NCBI GenBank assembly: GCA_016776505.1 | Contig: JADHTG010000027.1 | Coordinates: 1 to 38,731 of the forward strand | Reading direction: 5' to 3' | DNA from: Bacteroidota bacterium | GTDB taxonomy: Bacteria > Bacteroidota > Bacteroidia > CAILMK01 > JAAYUY01 | Length of the DNA stretch: 38,731 nucleotides | Part shown: positions 1 through 8,216 of the stretch, one piece after another | How the letters are laid out: every line of letters starts with the position of its first letter | Position numbering within the stretch: the stretch's first letter is position 1 | Translations under genes and position numbers: made by a program | The notes under the pieces: model-generated | What the model was told of the DNA's origin: nothing | What the model saw: only the letters and a program-made list of their open reading frames with translations | The model's database searches: none

Positions 1-564
1 TTTAATAGTTTCATTTGCATCACGCATAAAACAATCTGCATCAGGACAATGTGGAATGCCCAAATTATGACCCAATTCGTGCAAACAAACTTTTTGTAAA
101 CGTTTAATATTTTTTGCTTTTCCGGCAGAAAATATCCTGAAGGTTGAAACAACGCAACTTGGTCCGGGTCTGTATCCCAAACCAAAAATACCCCAGTCCC
201 TGTATTTACTTTCCGGTTTTTTAATTCTCCTGAATTTATCTCTTTTTGTGGTAGAAATATCCTGCATACAAAGACCGGTCACAAAATCTACACCTTTGGG
301 TTTTGTTTTTTTCAGGTAACGGATCAGGGAATCAGCCCGGTAGCGGGGTGATTTTATATTGACGAAATAACTTTCAGGGATGGGTACAGGCTGCATGCAT
401 ATCGTTTGAAAGCCATAGAATCTTTGTATTGCATTTTCGACAGAATCTGTCAGCTCGGTTAGAAATCCCGTAAAAGGTTGAATGGCAACAACTACTTCAT
501 CCTGGGAAGAACAAGAAGCTAACAACAGGATAATGGAAATCGTTTTAATGAGATTTTTAAGCAT
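1..564 (-). CDS. amzA: Archaemetzincin-like zinc protease, predicted lipoprotein (C-terminus cut by window edge)
   Basis: Translated by hand from the reverse strand: 188 codons are open from an ATG at 564 down to base 1 with no stop, so only a short C-terminal tail is missing. The end carries the full archaemetzincin (peptidase M54) zinc motif HELGHNLGIPHCPDADCFM: ligands H162, H166 and H172, catalytic E163, and the second-metal site C173-x4-C178-x-M180 extended as in this family. The N-terminus is a lipoprotein signal (hydrophobic stretch, then LLASC), so the mature protein is probably a lipid-anchored periplasmic or outer-membrane protein. Most archaemetzincins known to me are cytoplasmic, so the signal is notable. 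It is divergent from the aminotransferase at 959, across an intergenic repeat array. Family assignment is firm; substrate is unknown. Confidence 0.9.
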   Translation of the reverse strand, partial: MLKNLIKTISIILLLASCSSQDEVVVAIQPFTGFLTELTDSVENAIQRFYGFQTICMQPVPIPESYFVNIKSPRYRADSLIRYLKKTKPKGVDFVTGLCMQDISTTKRDKFRRIKKPESKYRDWGIFGLGYRPGPSCVVSTFRIFSAGKAKNIKRLQKVCLHELGHNLGIPHCPDADCFMRDANETIK

Positions 565-628
565 ACTATTAAAACGCGAATAATTTACAAATCGTATTGC
601 ATTCATTGGGAGAATGGTTTTTGTGTCT

Positions 629-675
629 TGTCCTTAGTCCCCAACGCTCAAACCCATTTCAACAGACTAAGGACA
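629..675. repeat. Diverged hairpin element of the intergenic repeat family
   Basis: Perfect 11-base inverted repeat TGTCCTTAGTC (629-639) and GACTAAGGACA (665-675) around a 25-base loop. It matches the hairpins at 749-790 and 814-855 in arm sequence except that a G:C pair there is replaced by T:A here, so both arms changed together. It lies between the divergent archaemetzincin and aminotransferase genes. Confidence 0.7.
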
Positions 676-701
676 GTGTTATTGGGCTTAGGAAATTCAC
701 A

Positions 702-870
702 CAACCCTATCCGTAGTCTGTAGCCCGGCTTTGCAGCCAACAACCCTATCCGTAGTCTGTAGCCCGGCATCGTGGCTTGGGGACTACGGACAGGTCCAGA
801 GTTCACAACCCTATCCGTAGTCTGTAGCCTGGCATTGTGGCATGGGGACTACGGACAGGTCCAGAGTTCA
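702..870. repeat. Intergenic tandem hairpin repeat array (one truncated and two full 65-base units)
   Basis: Three copies start with CAACCCTATCCGTAGTCTGT at 702, 741 and 806. The first is a truncated 39-base unit lacking the right arm; the other two are 65-base tandem units differing at a few positions. Each full unit forms a hairpin: arms TCCGTAGTC and GACTACGGA at 749-757/782-790 and 814-822/847-855, with a 24-base loop. In the second unit the loop holds a further small stem (AGCC...GGCT). The array is GC-richer than its surroundings and contains no convincing ORF. It looks like a REP/MITE-like intergenic repeat; it lacks the spacer structure of CRISPR. Confidence 0.8.
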
Positions 871-929
871 TAATGAATCAGTCCAGTTACTGATTTTAAA
901 ATCAACACCGATTCTCGTTTTAAATCTGC

Positions 930-937
930 TAAATTTG
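930..937 (+). promoter_or_regulatory. Candidate -7 element TAAATTTG for the aminotransferase
   Basis: TAAATTTG fits the Bacteroidota -7 consensus TAnnTTTG and ends 21 bases before the ATG at 959. No TTTG is found 17 bases upstream, so only half the promoter is supported. Confidence 0.4.
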
Positions 938-958
938 TCTCAACAATCAGCTTAGCAC

Positions 959-2158
959 ATGAAAGATCTTTTTCCTGCCTTTAAATACAATTTAGCTCAA
1001 ACTACCAAGTTCAATGCCATTCAGCTGGAAATTGAAAAAGCAGAAGGAATATATCTTTATGATAAAAACGGGAAAAAGTATACAGACCTTATTTCAGGAG
1101 TTGCTGTAAATAACCTGGGGCACAGACATCCTAAGGTCATTGAAGTAATTCAGAAACAGCTTGACAAATACATTTACCTCATGGTTTATGGAGAATTTGT
1201 TCAAAAAGAAACTGTTCATCTGGCTGAAAAGCTGGCTGCGCTTTTACCTGAAACATTAAGCACATCATATTTTGTCAATTCAGGAAGTGAAGCCATTGAA
1301 GGGGCCCTAAAACTGGTAAAACTGCACACCAAAAAACACCAGGTAATTTCTTTCAAAGGTTCATATCACGGAAGTACACAGGCAACCTTAAGCCTGCTGG
1401 GTGAGGAAAAATTTAAAAACCCTTTTCGGCCTTTAGCTCCCTTGCAGAAACAAATTGAATTCAATAATCCGGAACAGCTTGGTGAGATAAACCATCAAAC
1501 GGCTTGTGTTATCATGGAGCCCATACAAACAGCTTCCGGCATGATCATGCCGGAAAATAAATTCCTGGATAAAGTTCGTCAAAGATGCGATGAAACAGGT
1601 GCGCTGTTGATTTTTGATGAAATTCAGACAGCTTTAGGCAGAACCGGGAAATTATTCGCCTTTGAAACATTTGGAGTAATTCCGGATATTTTATGTTTGG
1701 CAAAAAGTTTAGGAGGAGGATTACCAATAGGAGCTTTTATTTCTTCGAGAGAAATCATGAATTCCCTTGATAACGGACATCCATTGTTGGGTCATGCTTC
1801 AACCTTTGGAGGGCATCCCCTTGTTTGTGCAACAGCGTTGGCCACATTGGACGTTCTTTACACAGAGAATTATATCAAGGAGATTGAAGCCAAAAGTCAG
1901 TTATTCAGACAATTATTGGTGCATCCATTGATCAATGATATCTGTGGAACAGGTTTTCTATTGTCAGTTGATTTAGGAAATACCGGAATCACTAAAAAAT
2001 TTGTTGAACTTGTGATACCCAACGGGATCATTACCTATTGGTTCTTGTTCAATGATCATTCATTTAGTATTCTTCCTCCCCTTACCATAACTAATGAAGA
2101 AATTGAGGAGAGTTGTGCTATTATTCTTAAAACACTTGATAAACTGAATTCTGAGTAG
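959..2158 (+). CDS. Class III PLP-dependent aminotransferase (acetylornithine/ornithine aminotransferase-like)
   Basis: A 399-residue fold-type-I aminotransferase of class III (ArgD/OAT/GabT superfamily), close to the usual family length. Visible signatures are FVNSGSEAIEGA (phosphate-cup region near residue 105), SYHGST (PLP-stacking region), LLIFDEIQTALGRTG with D220 expected to bind the pyridine nitrogen, and LAKSLGGGLPIGAF with K249 as the Schiff-base lysine. GHASTFGGHP near residue 280 fits the phosphate-binding segment. All catalytic positions look intact, so it should be an active cytoplasmic transaminase acting on an omega- or alpha-amino group. Exact substrate cannot be read. The arginase-fold gene follows after 185 bases, hinting at arginine/ornithine metabolism, but that neighbour seems catalytically degenerate, which weakens the inference. 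Confidence 0.88.
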   Translation: MKDLFPAFKYNLAQTTKFNAIQLEIEKAEGIYLYDKNGKKYTDLISGVAVNNLGHRHPKVIEVIQKQLDKYIYLMVYGEFVQKETVHLAEKLAALLPETLSTSYFVNSGSEAIEGALKLVKLHTKKHQVISFKGSYHGSTQATLSLLGEEKFKNPFRPLAPLQKQIEFNNPEQLGEINHQTACVIMEPIQTASGMIMPENKFLDKVRQRCDETGALLIFDEIQTALGRTGKLFAFETFGVIPDILCLAKSLGGGLPIGAFISSREIMNSLDNGHPLLGHASTFGGHPLVCATALATLDVLYTENYIKEIEAKSQLFRQLLVHPLINDICGTGFLLSVDLGNTGITKKFVELVIPNGIITYWFLFNDHSFSILPPLTITNEEIEESCAIILKTLDKLNSE

Positions 2159-2343
2159 ATATAAAAGAAATTTGAATATTGCTGCTTATTGGTGACAACA
2201 CCAACAAGAGCGAATGATACATTGGAATTTGGATCTTGGTCCTTGAGACTTGGAATTTATGCTCTGCATACCTGTGTATAACTCCTTTTTGCAAAATCTA
2301 CTGTAATTACGATCATTGCTCAACTATTCCAGTCAGGAACCGC

Positions 2344-3426
2344 ATGACAGCAGGCCCAGCCAAAAGAAAGAAAACCAGGGAAAGCAAACTCATTAATTTT
2401 GATGCTGACAAACAGAGTATCCTTTCAGAAGGTATTTTCGGTTTGCCTTTTGACCTGGAGGAATCAGAAGCTGTCATTATCCCTGTTCCATGGGATGTTA
2501 CAGCTCCACATGACGGAGCAGCTGATGCACCGGATGCTATCTTTCAAGCATCAAAAAGTATCAGTTTATACCAGGAAAAGCTTGAAGATGCCTGGAAAGC
2601 AGGAATTTATATGCATAATATTCCCCTTAAATGGAAAGAAAGCAGTTACCAGCTTCGCAAAATAAGGAACCGGATTCATAAAAGACATAGCAAGAAAATG
2701 ACGGATGCAAAAAGAGCTGAACAAAGTAAAGACTGCAAAAACATCAACCTCACCAGCCGGCTCTTAAATGAATGGGTTGAACAAATTTCATCTGAATATT
2801 TAAAAGATAATAAGTTGGTAGGTTTGTTAGGAGGAGGACAGGCCATATCCTCCGGTTTTCTTACTTCCCTCTCCCGCAAATACGACCATTTTGGGATATT
2901 GCACCTGGACGCTCATGCCGATTTACTAAGTACTTATGAGGGCCTGGAGTTTTCAGATTTTTCAAGCATGCATTATGCGTTAAAACTCAGCCAGGTAAAA
3001 AAGCTGGTTTTAGCCGGTTGTCGCGAAATTCTCTATTCAGAACAGCATGTGATCGAAAAGAATTACCAATTGATCAAACTCTTTTCTGACAAATATATAA
3101 AGGAAAAGCATTTCAGGGGCAATACTCTTAAAATGATGATTAGTGAAATAATCAGTCCATTGCCAAAAAATGTGTATATCAGTTTTGATGCAGCTATCAT
3201 GCAAGCTGAAATAATGCCCAATGTAGGTTTTCCCCAACCTTCCGGTTTTTCCTTCGAGGAGATTTCATTTTTGTTCTCTGAAATACAACAAAGTGGGAAA
3301 AAAATAATTGGATTCGACCTGAGTGGTATCAGGCCCAGAAAAGAAAACAATTACTGGGAAGCAAAACTGGGTGCCCATTTACTATTCGAACTCAGCAGCC
3401 TGATGATAAACACGCTTAAAAAATAA
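2344..3426 (+). CDS. Arginase/formimidoylglutamase-fold protein with degenerate metal site
   Basis: A 360-residue protein of the arginase/agmatinase/HutG ureohydrolase family. Family landmarks in order are GIFGLPF and IPVPWDVT near the N-terminus, LLGGGQAISSGF (normally GGxH), LHLDAHADL (intact DAHAD, first Asp at residue 189) and SFDAAIMQA (normally SxDxDxxDP). Thus the first metal-ligand His is Gln166, the second Asp of the last motif is Ala284, and the third is Gln287. With three expected positions changed, binuclear manganese catalysis is doubtful. The frame stays open upstream to an ATG at 2236, but those 36 codons resemble translated intergenic sequence, and homologues begin near the LINFD segment, so 2344 is preferred. 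Possible roles are regulatory, scaffolding or an altered reaction; none is shown here. Confidence 0.75.
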   Translation: MTAGPAKRKKTRESKLINFDADKQSILSEGIFGLPFDLEESEAVIIPVPWDVTAPHDGAADAPDAIFQASKSISLYQEKLEDAWKAGIYMHNIPLKWKESSYQLRKIRNRIHKRHSKKMTDAKRAEQSKDCKNINLTSRLLNEWVEQISSEYLKDNKLVGLLGGGQAISSGFLTSLSRKYDHFGILHLDAHADLLSTYEGLEFSDFSSMHYALKLSQVKKLVLAGCREILYSEQHVIEKNYQLIKLFSDKYIKEKHFRGNTLKMMISEIISPLPKNVYISFDAAIMQAEIMPNVGFPQPSGFSFEEISFLFSEIQQSGKKIIGFDLSGIRPRKENNYWEAKLGAHLLFELSSLMINTLKK

Positions 3427-3465
3427 AAGTCTGGAATATTCATTTAAGCATAGCCCTGTTTTTAG

Positions 3466-3473
3466 TATATTTG
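3466..3473 (+). promoter_or_regulatory. Candidate -7 element TATATTTG for the transglutaminase-like gene
   Basis: TATATTTG matches TAnnTTTG and lies 20 bases before the ATG at 3494. A TTTA at 3443-3446 is a weak -33 match at 19-base spacing. Confidence 0.4.
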
Positions 3474-3493
3474 ACTATTAAAATGTCTAAGCT

Positions 3494-5803
3494 ATGATGA
3501 AATATATATTTGGCTTTAGTTTCTGTTTTCTTGTGTGTTTCCCAGAAGCTTTTGCTCAAAACCTGATTATGAAGACAATTCCTGAGAAAGGGATTGTTTA
3601 TTTGAGTGAGGATATTAATAATGGAGTGATCAATCTCGCTGAGACTTTACCATTCCAGGATTTCAATTCCACTCAGATTCACCAGGATATCCAATTATCA
3701 AATGATGTCATTCAGGTTTTATCCGGGAAAGAAATTCTTTTTCCGAATGAATACGCAGCATTTATGGTCAATGTGGATGCAGAGGAAATACAATTCATAA
3801 CACCAAACTATAGCCTAAACCCGCTTTGTCAAACAGCTATAAACCGGGTTCCCAATTGGCTGAAAGATGATTTGCATCGGCAATTCAGAAAATTAAGTGT
3901 TTTTAAGCTGGAAGGAAATTTTGCCAATCAAATTTTAAGTGCTCCACAGGAAATTGTAGATGAAGTCGCATTTCAGATAGCCCACCTGTCCACTGAAAGC
4001 CTGAAAGACTCACGATTCAGAAGCACCATGGGTTTGCTCCATGAAAATGCTCAACATATTTATGATGTGGTTGATTCCTTAAAATATGTGAGATTGGTTG
4101 AGCATGGTTCTTTTGCTTCAGGTGATTATTACACGAGCACAGAATATAAAATAAAGGATGGTTCTGATTTTATCTGGTCAGAAATACCTAAAGAAAAGTA
4201 TTACTGGTATGTGGTCATGCCTAAAATTGACCGGGAAGGGGTGTATAAAGAGGACCGCACATCGAGTACGCAATTCCGTACCTATGGTTATTTCTGGAGA
4301 GAATATCTCTGGTCAAATCCACATCCTTCTTATGATTATACCGATGTGAATATTACAACATCAAAAGGAAGTATTGATACCATTCAGCGTTTTGGTGCTC
4401 TCATGCAACAACCGGAGTATTTATGGGACAGGGTGAAAAAATATTTTACATTTAAGCGTCCTTTTAATCCTTCAAATCATGCTTTGGATATGCTGGGCAA
4501 CTGGGCATCGCGATCACTGCCTATTGATGCAGCAGGAAACAGGCCTTTTGAACCCAACCAGATCATCAACGAACACAATGGCAATTGCCATGAAGACGCT
4601 TTACTTGTAGCTGCTGCCTGTCGAACAGCCTTAATTCCAATTGTTCATATTGGAGTGCATGGAGAAGATCATGCATACGGAATGATCTGGGATGAGGATT
4701 GGCATCATTATGAGTTTTTCAGGGGTGGATTCAGCGAGGTCATCAATCCTGCATTTGCCGGTATGACCAACATGATGAAAGGAGGCAGTTACGGATGGAC
4801 AACTTCAATTGCCCATACGACCAGGGCAGATGGCTATCCTGGTATTGTTTCATCTTATTATAATGATAAAATCTGTACATTGAAAGTCCAGGTTACAGAT
4901 CAGAACGGAGATCCAGTGGACGGGGCAAAAGTTGAATTCTGGTGCAGTCCCGGGCCTTACAGTTCGGGCTGGGTCGATAATGTAGGCTTTGCATGGACAG
5001 ATCATACAGGTAGTGTGAACATTCATGTCGGAGCAGGAAAAAAATATGGATATCAAATCTACCACAAGGACTTTGGCTATATTCCGAGTTCAACACAGGC
5101 TAATATCATAAATACATCATCAATTGCATTGGATGGACAGACATATTCTGTGACAGCTCAATTTACCAGTGGCAGTATGCCTGCATTAAAAATGGGGAAT
5201 CGAATTGATCTGCCAAAATCAGCACCATTTGGAGTTCATGTAAATTTCACTTCCCAGGGAATCATCGCAGGACAAAATATTGAAGATGTCCAGAATAGTA
5301 CTTTCGCATTTAAAACCCCTGAGGATGGCTCGGTCTCATTTTTCATTTGTGACCAGGCAAATTATGATAAATACAAAGCAGGCAATCTGTTTGATTATTA
5401 TTTCCCGGTTAAATTTTTTAACAGTGGAAACCTTTACCTCCCGCTTCCATCATCCGGAAAATGGTATATCGTTTTCTCCAATGAAGAAGCTGTTACGAAC
5501 TACCAGCAACTTGACGCAACAGTTGAATTGATCAGTGATGCCGTCTGGAATGAAATTGATGAGGAAACTGCTGATGCTTCCGTTTCCGTATATCCCAATC
5601 CATTCAGCAAATCATGCCGGATTCTTGCACCCCAAAATACTGAGCGCGTTGAAATATATAATCTTTGCGGAGAACTGATTAATAGCTTGTATGATCCACC
5701 TTTTACCTGGAATGCGGATATTGATTTGAGTGATGGCTTATATATCGTTAAAGCCCATCAGGAACACAGCATCCTGACGACCAAAGCAATTTTTAGGAAA
5801 TAA
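3494..5803 (+). CDS. Secreted transglutaminase-like protein with T9SS type A sorting domain
   Basis: A 769-residue exported protein. An N-terminal signal peptide ends near AFAQ (residues 1-22). A transglutaminase-like papain-fold core is indicated by NGNCHEDALLVAAACRTA, with candidate nucleophile C365, followed by EDHAYGMIWDEDWHHYEFF with candidate H393 and an acidic partner near residues 402-407. From about residue 456 comes an Ig-like or carboxypeptidase-regulatory-like beta domain (LKVQVTDQNGDPVDGAKVEF). The final 75 residues begin VSVYPNPFSKS and end with LYIVKAHQ...: a type A T9SS sorting domain. The protein should cross the outer membrane through T9SS and be released or attached. Bacterial members of this fold may be proteases, peptide N-glycanases or transglutaminases, so the reaction is unresolved. 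Starting at the second Met (3497) is equally possible. Confidence 0.82.
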   Translation: MMKYIFGFSFCFLVCFPEAFAQNLIMKTIPEKGIVYLSEDINNGVINLAETLPFQDFNSTQIHQDIQLSNDVIQVLSGKEILFPNEYAAFMVNVDAEEIQFITPNYSLNPLCQTAINRVPNWLKDDLHRQFRKLSVFKLEGNFANQILSAPQEIVDEVAFQIAHLSTESLKDSRFRSTMGLLHENAQHIYDVVDSLKYVRLVEHGSFASGDYYTSTEYKIKDGSDFIWSEIPKEKYYWYVVMPKIDREGVYKEDRTSSTQFRTYGYFWREYLWSNPHPSYDYTDVNITTSKGSIDTIQRFGALMQQPEYLWDRVKKYFTFKRPFNPSNHALDMLGNWASRSLPIDAAGNRPFEPNQIINEHNGNCHEDALLVAAACRTALIPIVHIGVHGEDHAYGMIWDEDWHHYEFFRGGFSEVINPAFAGMTNMMKGGSYGWTTSIAHTTRADGYPGIVSSYYNDKICTLKVQVTDQNGDPVDGAKVEFWCSPGPYSSGWVDNVGFAWTDHTGSVNIHVGAGKKYGYQIYHKDFGYIPSSTQANIINTSSIALDGQTYSVTAQFTSGSMPALKMGNRIDLPKSAPFGVHVNFTSQGIIAGQNIEDVQNSTFAFKTPEDGSVSFFICDQANYDKYKAGNLFDYYFPVKFFNSGNLYLPLPSSGKWYIVFSNEEAVTNYQQLDATVELISDAVWNEIDEETADASVSVYPNPFSKSCRILAPQNTERVEIYNLCGELINSLYDPPFTWNADIDLSDGLYIVKAHQEHSILTTKAIFRK

Positions 5804-5811
5804 ACGGGCTA

Positions 5812-6504
5812 TTATTGTATTTCGACCACCTTATTTGTTGGCCTGTAAGTACTGAATATAGTCCCGCCTGCACTTGTTGCTTCCTGCAGGTCAACTGTAT
5901 GCTTTTTATCCATATACAATGTAGCATCTCCTTCCGGGAGCTTTTCCAGTTGCGCCTTGGAAAGAATAATACTATTCGATCCCGTTTTTGTTTCATTGAA
6001 TAGTTGACTTGCATTTCCAACAGCATCAATCAATAAGACCACATTTTCACCATCTACCAATGCATCTCCATCCCAGAAAAATTCAAAAGCTGCATCATTC
6101 GGAATAGCAGTTATTGAGTCAACATAATCAATTTCAGTCATGTGTACGGTGTTAAAGAATTCTTTCCCATCCGTATCTATCCATTTGAAAGTAGCACTGT
6201 CCTTTTTCCCTGCAAAATCCACTACATAAATAGTAACGGCATCCAGGAATTTTGACATGAGTTCCCCGTCACAGCTTACTTCGCTCCCGGTTGCCAAAAA
6301 TAAGGGAGTTCCAATTGCATTGCCAAAGCGAAATGTAGCACGGCCTTTTGTAATATCTGTATTCTGATTATAGAATAACTCATAGATTACATAGATCCGA
6401 TCCTGATCGACTGAAGCAGAAGACTCCGGATCCTGGCAGGCACTGAAAAAAAGGCTTGTTAACACACAAACACTAATAATTAAACATCCAATTTTTGTTT
6501 TCAT
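5812..6504 (-). CDS. Unknown lipoprotein
   Basis: A 230-residue protein with a lipoprotein signal: MKTKIGCL, a hydrophobic segment, then LFFSAC with the lipidated Cys. The frame extends 13 codons upstream to 6543, but those codons are polar and spoil the signal sequence, so the Met at 6504 is chosen. The body seems beta-rich (alternating hydrophobic residues such as VTIYVVDFAG and VVLLIDAVG) with no motif I recognise. It is convergent with the transglutaminase-like gene, with only eight bases between the two stop codons and no hairpin there. It has a well-formed promoter of its own at 6541-6569. Expected location is the periplasm or outer membrane; function unknown. Confidence 0.8.
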   Translation of the reverse strand: MKTKIGCLIISVCVLTSLFFSACQDPESSASVDQDRIYVIYELFYNQNTDITKGRATFRFGNAIGTPLFLATGSEVSCDGELMSKFLDAVTIYVVDFAGKKDSATFKWIDTDGKEFFNTVHMTEIDYVDSITAIPNDAAFEFFWDGDALVDGENVVLLIDAVGNASQLFNETKTGSNSIILSKAQLEKLPEGDATLYMDKKHTVDLQEATSAGGTIFSTYRPTNKVVEIQ

Positions 6505-6540
6505 CCTATTAATTTTTCGTTGTGAATTGATTTCCATATT

Positions 6541-6569
6541 CAAAAATACGAAATATAGTGAAAGACAAA
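6541..6569 (-). promoter_or_regulatory. Bacteroidota-type promoter TTTG-N17-TATTTTTG for the lipoprotein at 5812-6504
   Basis: On the minus strand a -33 TTTG (complement of 6566-6569) is followed after exactly 17 bases by TATTTTTG (complement of 6541-6548), a full match to TAnnTTTG. The ATG at 6504 lies about 36 bases further on, which supports that start over 6543. Confidence 0.7.
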
Positions 6570-6627
6570 TTAGGAAACAAAAAACTGAATGTGAACTATT
6601 TTGATTTTATCTCCCATTTAATAAAAC

Positions 6628-6635
6628 TATTTTTG
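6628..6635 (+). promoter_or_regulatory. Candidate -7 element TATTTTTG for the symporter
   Basis: TATTTTTG matches TAnnTTTG, 38 bases before the ATG at 6674. The nearest TTTG (6600-6603) is 24 bases upstream, longer than the 17-base spacing seen elsewhere in the window. Confidence 0.4.
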
Positions 6636-6673
6636 ATATTGAATTAAAAAAGAAAAGTCTTAATAAATACATC

Positions 6674-8131
6674 ATGTCCCCTGTTTCCGTCCTCATTATA
6701 ATCAGTCTCTACTTCCTGGTTCTACTTAGCATTTCCTGGTTTACAGGACGGAATGCGGATAACGAATCCTTTTTCCTGGGGAATAAAAGATCGCCCTGGT
6801 ATATAGTTGCATTTGGGATGATTGGCGCTTCTCTTTCGGGTGTTACTTTTATTTCAGTACCTGGCTGGGTAGGACTTAGCCAGTTTTCATATTTGCAGGT
6901 GGTACTGGGTTACCTGGTTGGCTATTTGGTAATTGGCACTATATTAATGCCCCTGTATTACAAGCTGAATCTAACATCAATCTACACCTATCTGCAACAG
7001 CGATTTGGTACATGGGCTCATAAAACCGGTGTTTTATTTTTTCTTGCTTCACGCACTTTTGGTGCAGCAGCCAGGCTTTTTATTGTTGCCAGTGTCATAC
7101 AGCTAACTGTTTTGGATGCATGGCATGTTCCATTTGCGGTAACCGTGATTATTACAATTCTTTTAATTTATTTATATACCAACAGGGGCGGAATAAAAAC
7201 CATTATCTGGACTGACACTTTGCAGACTTTATTTATGCTATCGGCTGTGGTAATTTCAGTCATCCTCATTTCAAAAAACCTGGAACTGGACTTTAAGAAT
7301 TTGTTTGTTGCAATTGCTGATTCGGAATATTCCCGTGTATTTTTCTTCAACAACTGGCAGGATAAAAATTTCTTTTGGAAACATTTTCTGGGTGGGGCTT
7401 TTATTGCCATTGCCATGACAGGCCTGGACCAGGACATGATGCAAAAAAACCTCAGTTGTAAAAATATTGAAGATGCGAAAAAGAATATGTTCTGGTTTAG
7501 CGTCATACTAGTACCTGTAAATCTGTTATTCCTCGGATTAGGGGCCCTATTAATCCTGTTTGCTTCAAAAAATGGAATTTCATTGCCTGCAGATAGTGAT
7601 CAAATTTTCCCACTTATTGCAACCGGTGGATTTTTAAGCCCGGTTTTAGGTCTGTTCTTTATAATCGGAATAGTTGCTGCTGCATATTCCAGTGCAGATT
7701 CAGCTTTAACAGCGCTTACCACTTCCTTCAGTGTGGATATTCTGAATGTTTCAAAATATCCTGATGAAAACAAAAAAGAACGGATCAGGAAAAGAGTTCA
7801 TATTGGCTACTCCATTTTGCTTTTATTTGTAATTCTAGGTTTTAAAGTACTCAATAATTCGGCAGTTATCGATACTATTTTTGTAGTTGCAGGATATACA
7901 TACGGGCCGCTTCTGGGTCTTTTTTCATTTGGGATGCTGACCAAACGAAAATTACCAAATAGCTTCATAGTTACTCTAATTACGCTAATCTCCCCATTAA
8001 TTTGCTACTTCATCAGTCTGAATGCTCCCCAATGGTTTGGGGGCTATCAATTTGGATATGAACTACTTATCCTTAATGGCGTAGTAACTTTTATGGGTTT
8101 ATTCCTCATCAGTAAGAAAACATTATTATGA
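6674..8131 (+). CDS. Sodium:solute symporter (SSS/SLC5 family)
   Basis: A 485-residue polytopic inner-membrane protein, of normal length for the SSS family, with about thirteen hydrophobic segments from residue 4 to the C-terminus. Family-like sequence includes NADNESFFLGNKRSPWYIVA near residue 30, GMIGASLSGVTFISVPGWVG in the first core helix, the LASRTFGAAARLF segment near residue 125, GLDQDMMQKNLSCK (a QxxxQR-like region typical of bacterial members) and AAYSSADSALTALTTSF, where the Ser residues fit the conserved sodium-site region of TM8. It should import a solute driven by sodium; the substrate is not readable. The convergent neighbour is anmK, so a link with cell-wall sugar uptake is conceivable, but they share no transcription unit. 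Confidence 0.88.
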   Translation: MSPVSVLIIISLYFLVLLSISWFTGRNADNESFFLGNKRSPWYIVAFGMIGASLSGVTFISVPGWVGLSQFSYLQVVLGYLVGYLVIGTILMPLYYKLNLTSIYTYLQQRFGTWAHKTGVLFFLASRTFGAAARLFIVASVIQLTVLDAWHVPFAVTVIITILLIYLYTNRGGIKTIIWTDTLQTLFMLSAVVISVILISKNLELDFKNLFVAIADSEYSRVFFFNNWQDKNFFWKHFLGGAFIAIAMTGLDQDMMQKNLSCKNIEDAKKNMFWFSVILVPVNLLFLGLGALLILFASKNGISLPADSDQIFPLIATGGFLSPVLGLFFIIGIVAAAYSSADSALTALTTSFSVDILNVSKYPDENKKERIRKRVHIGYSILLLFVILGFKVLNNSAVIDTIFVVAGYTYGPLLGLFSFGMLTKRKLPNSFIVTLITLISPLICYFISLNAPQWFGGYQFGYELLILNGVVTFMGLFLISKKTLL

Positions 8132-8216
8132 ATCCGTTTAGCGGTTGAAATTATTATTATTACTTTTTAGACCTTTTTCTTTATTCATATTTATTTCATG
8201 TACTGTCTTCGTGTGA

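Noticed and set aside
702..870. Possible CRISPR array
   Set aside because: Units are tandem without unique spacers, one is truncated, and no cas genes are present.
2236..2343. Upstream extension of the arginase-fold ORF (36 codons)
   Set aside because: The sequence is a run of TTGGAATTT-like intergenic words, its translation is Cys-rich and unlike family N-termini, and the Met at 2344 gives a usual start.
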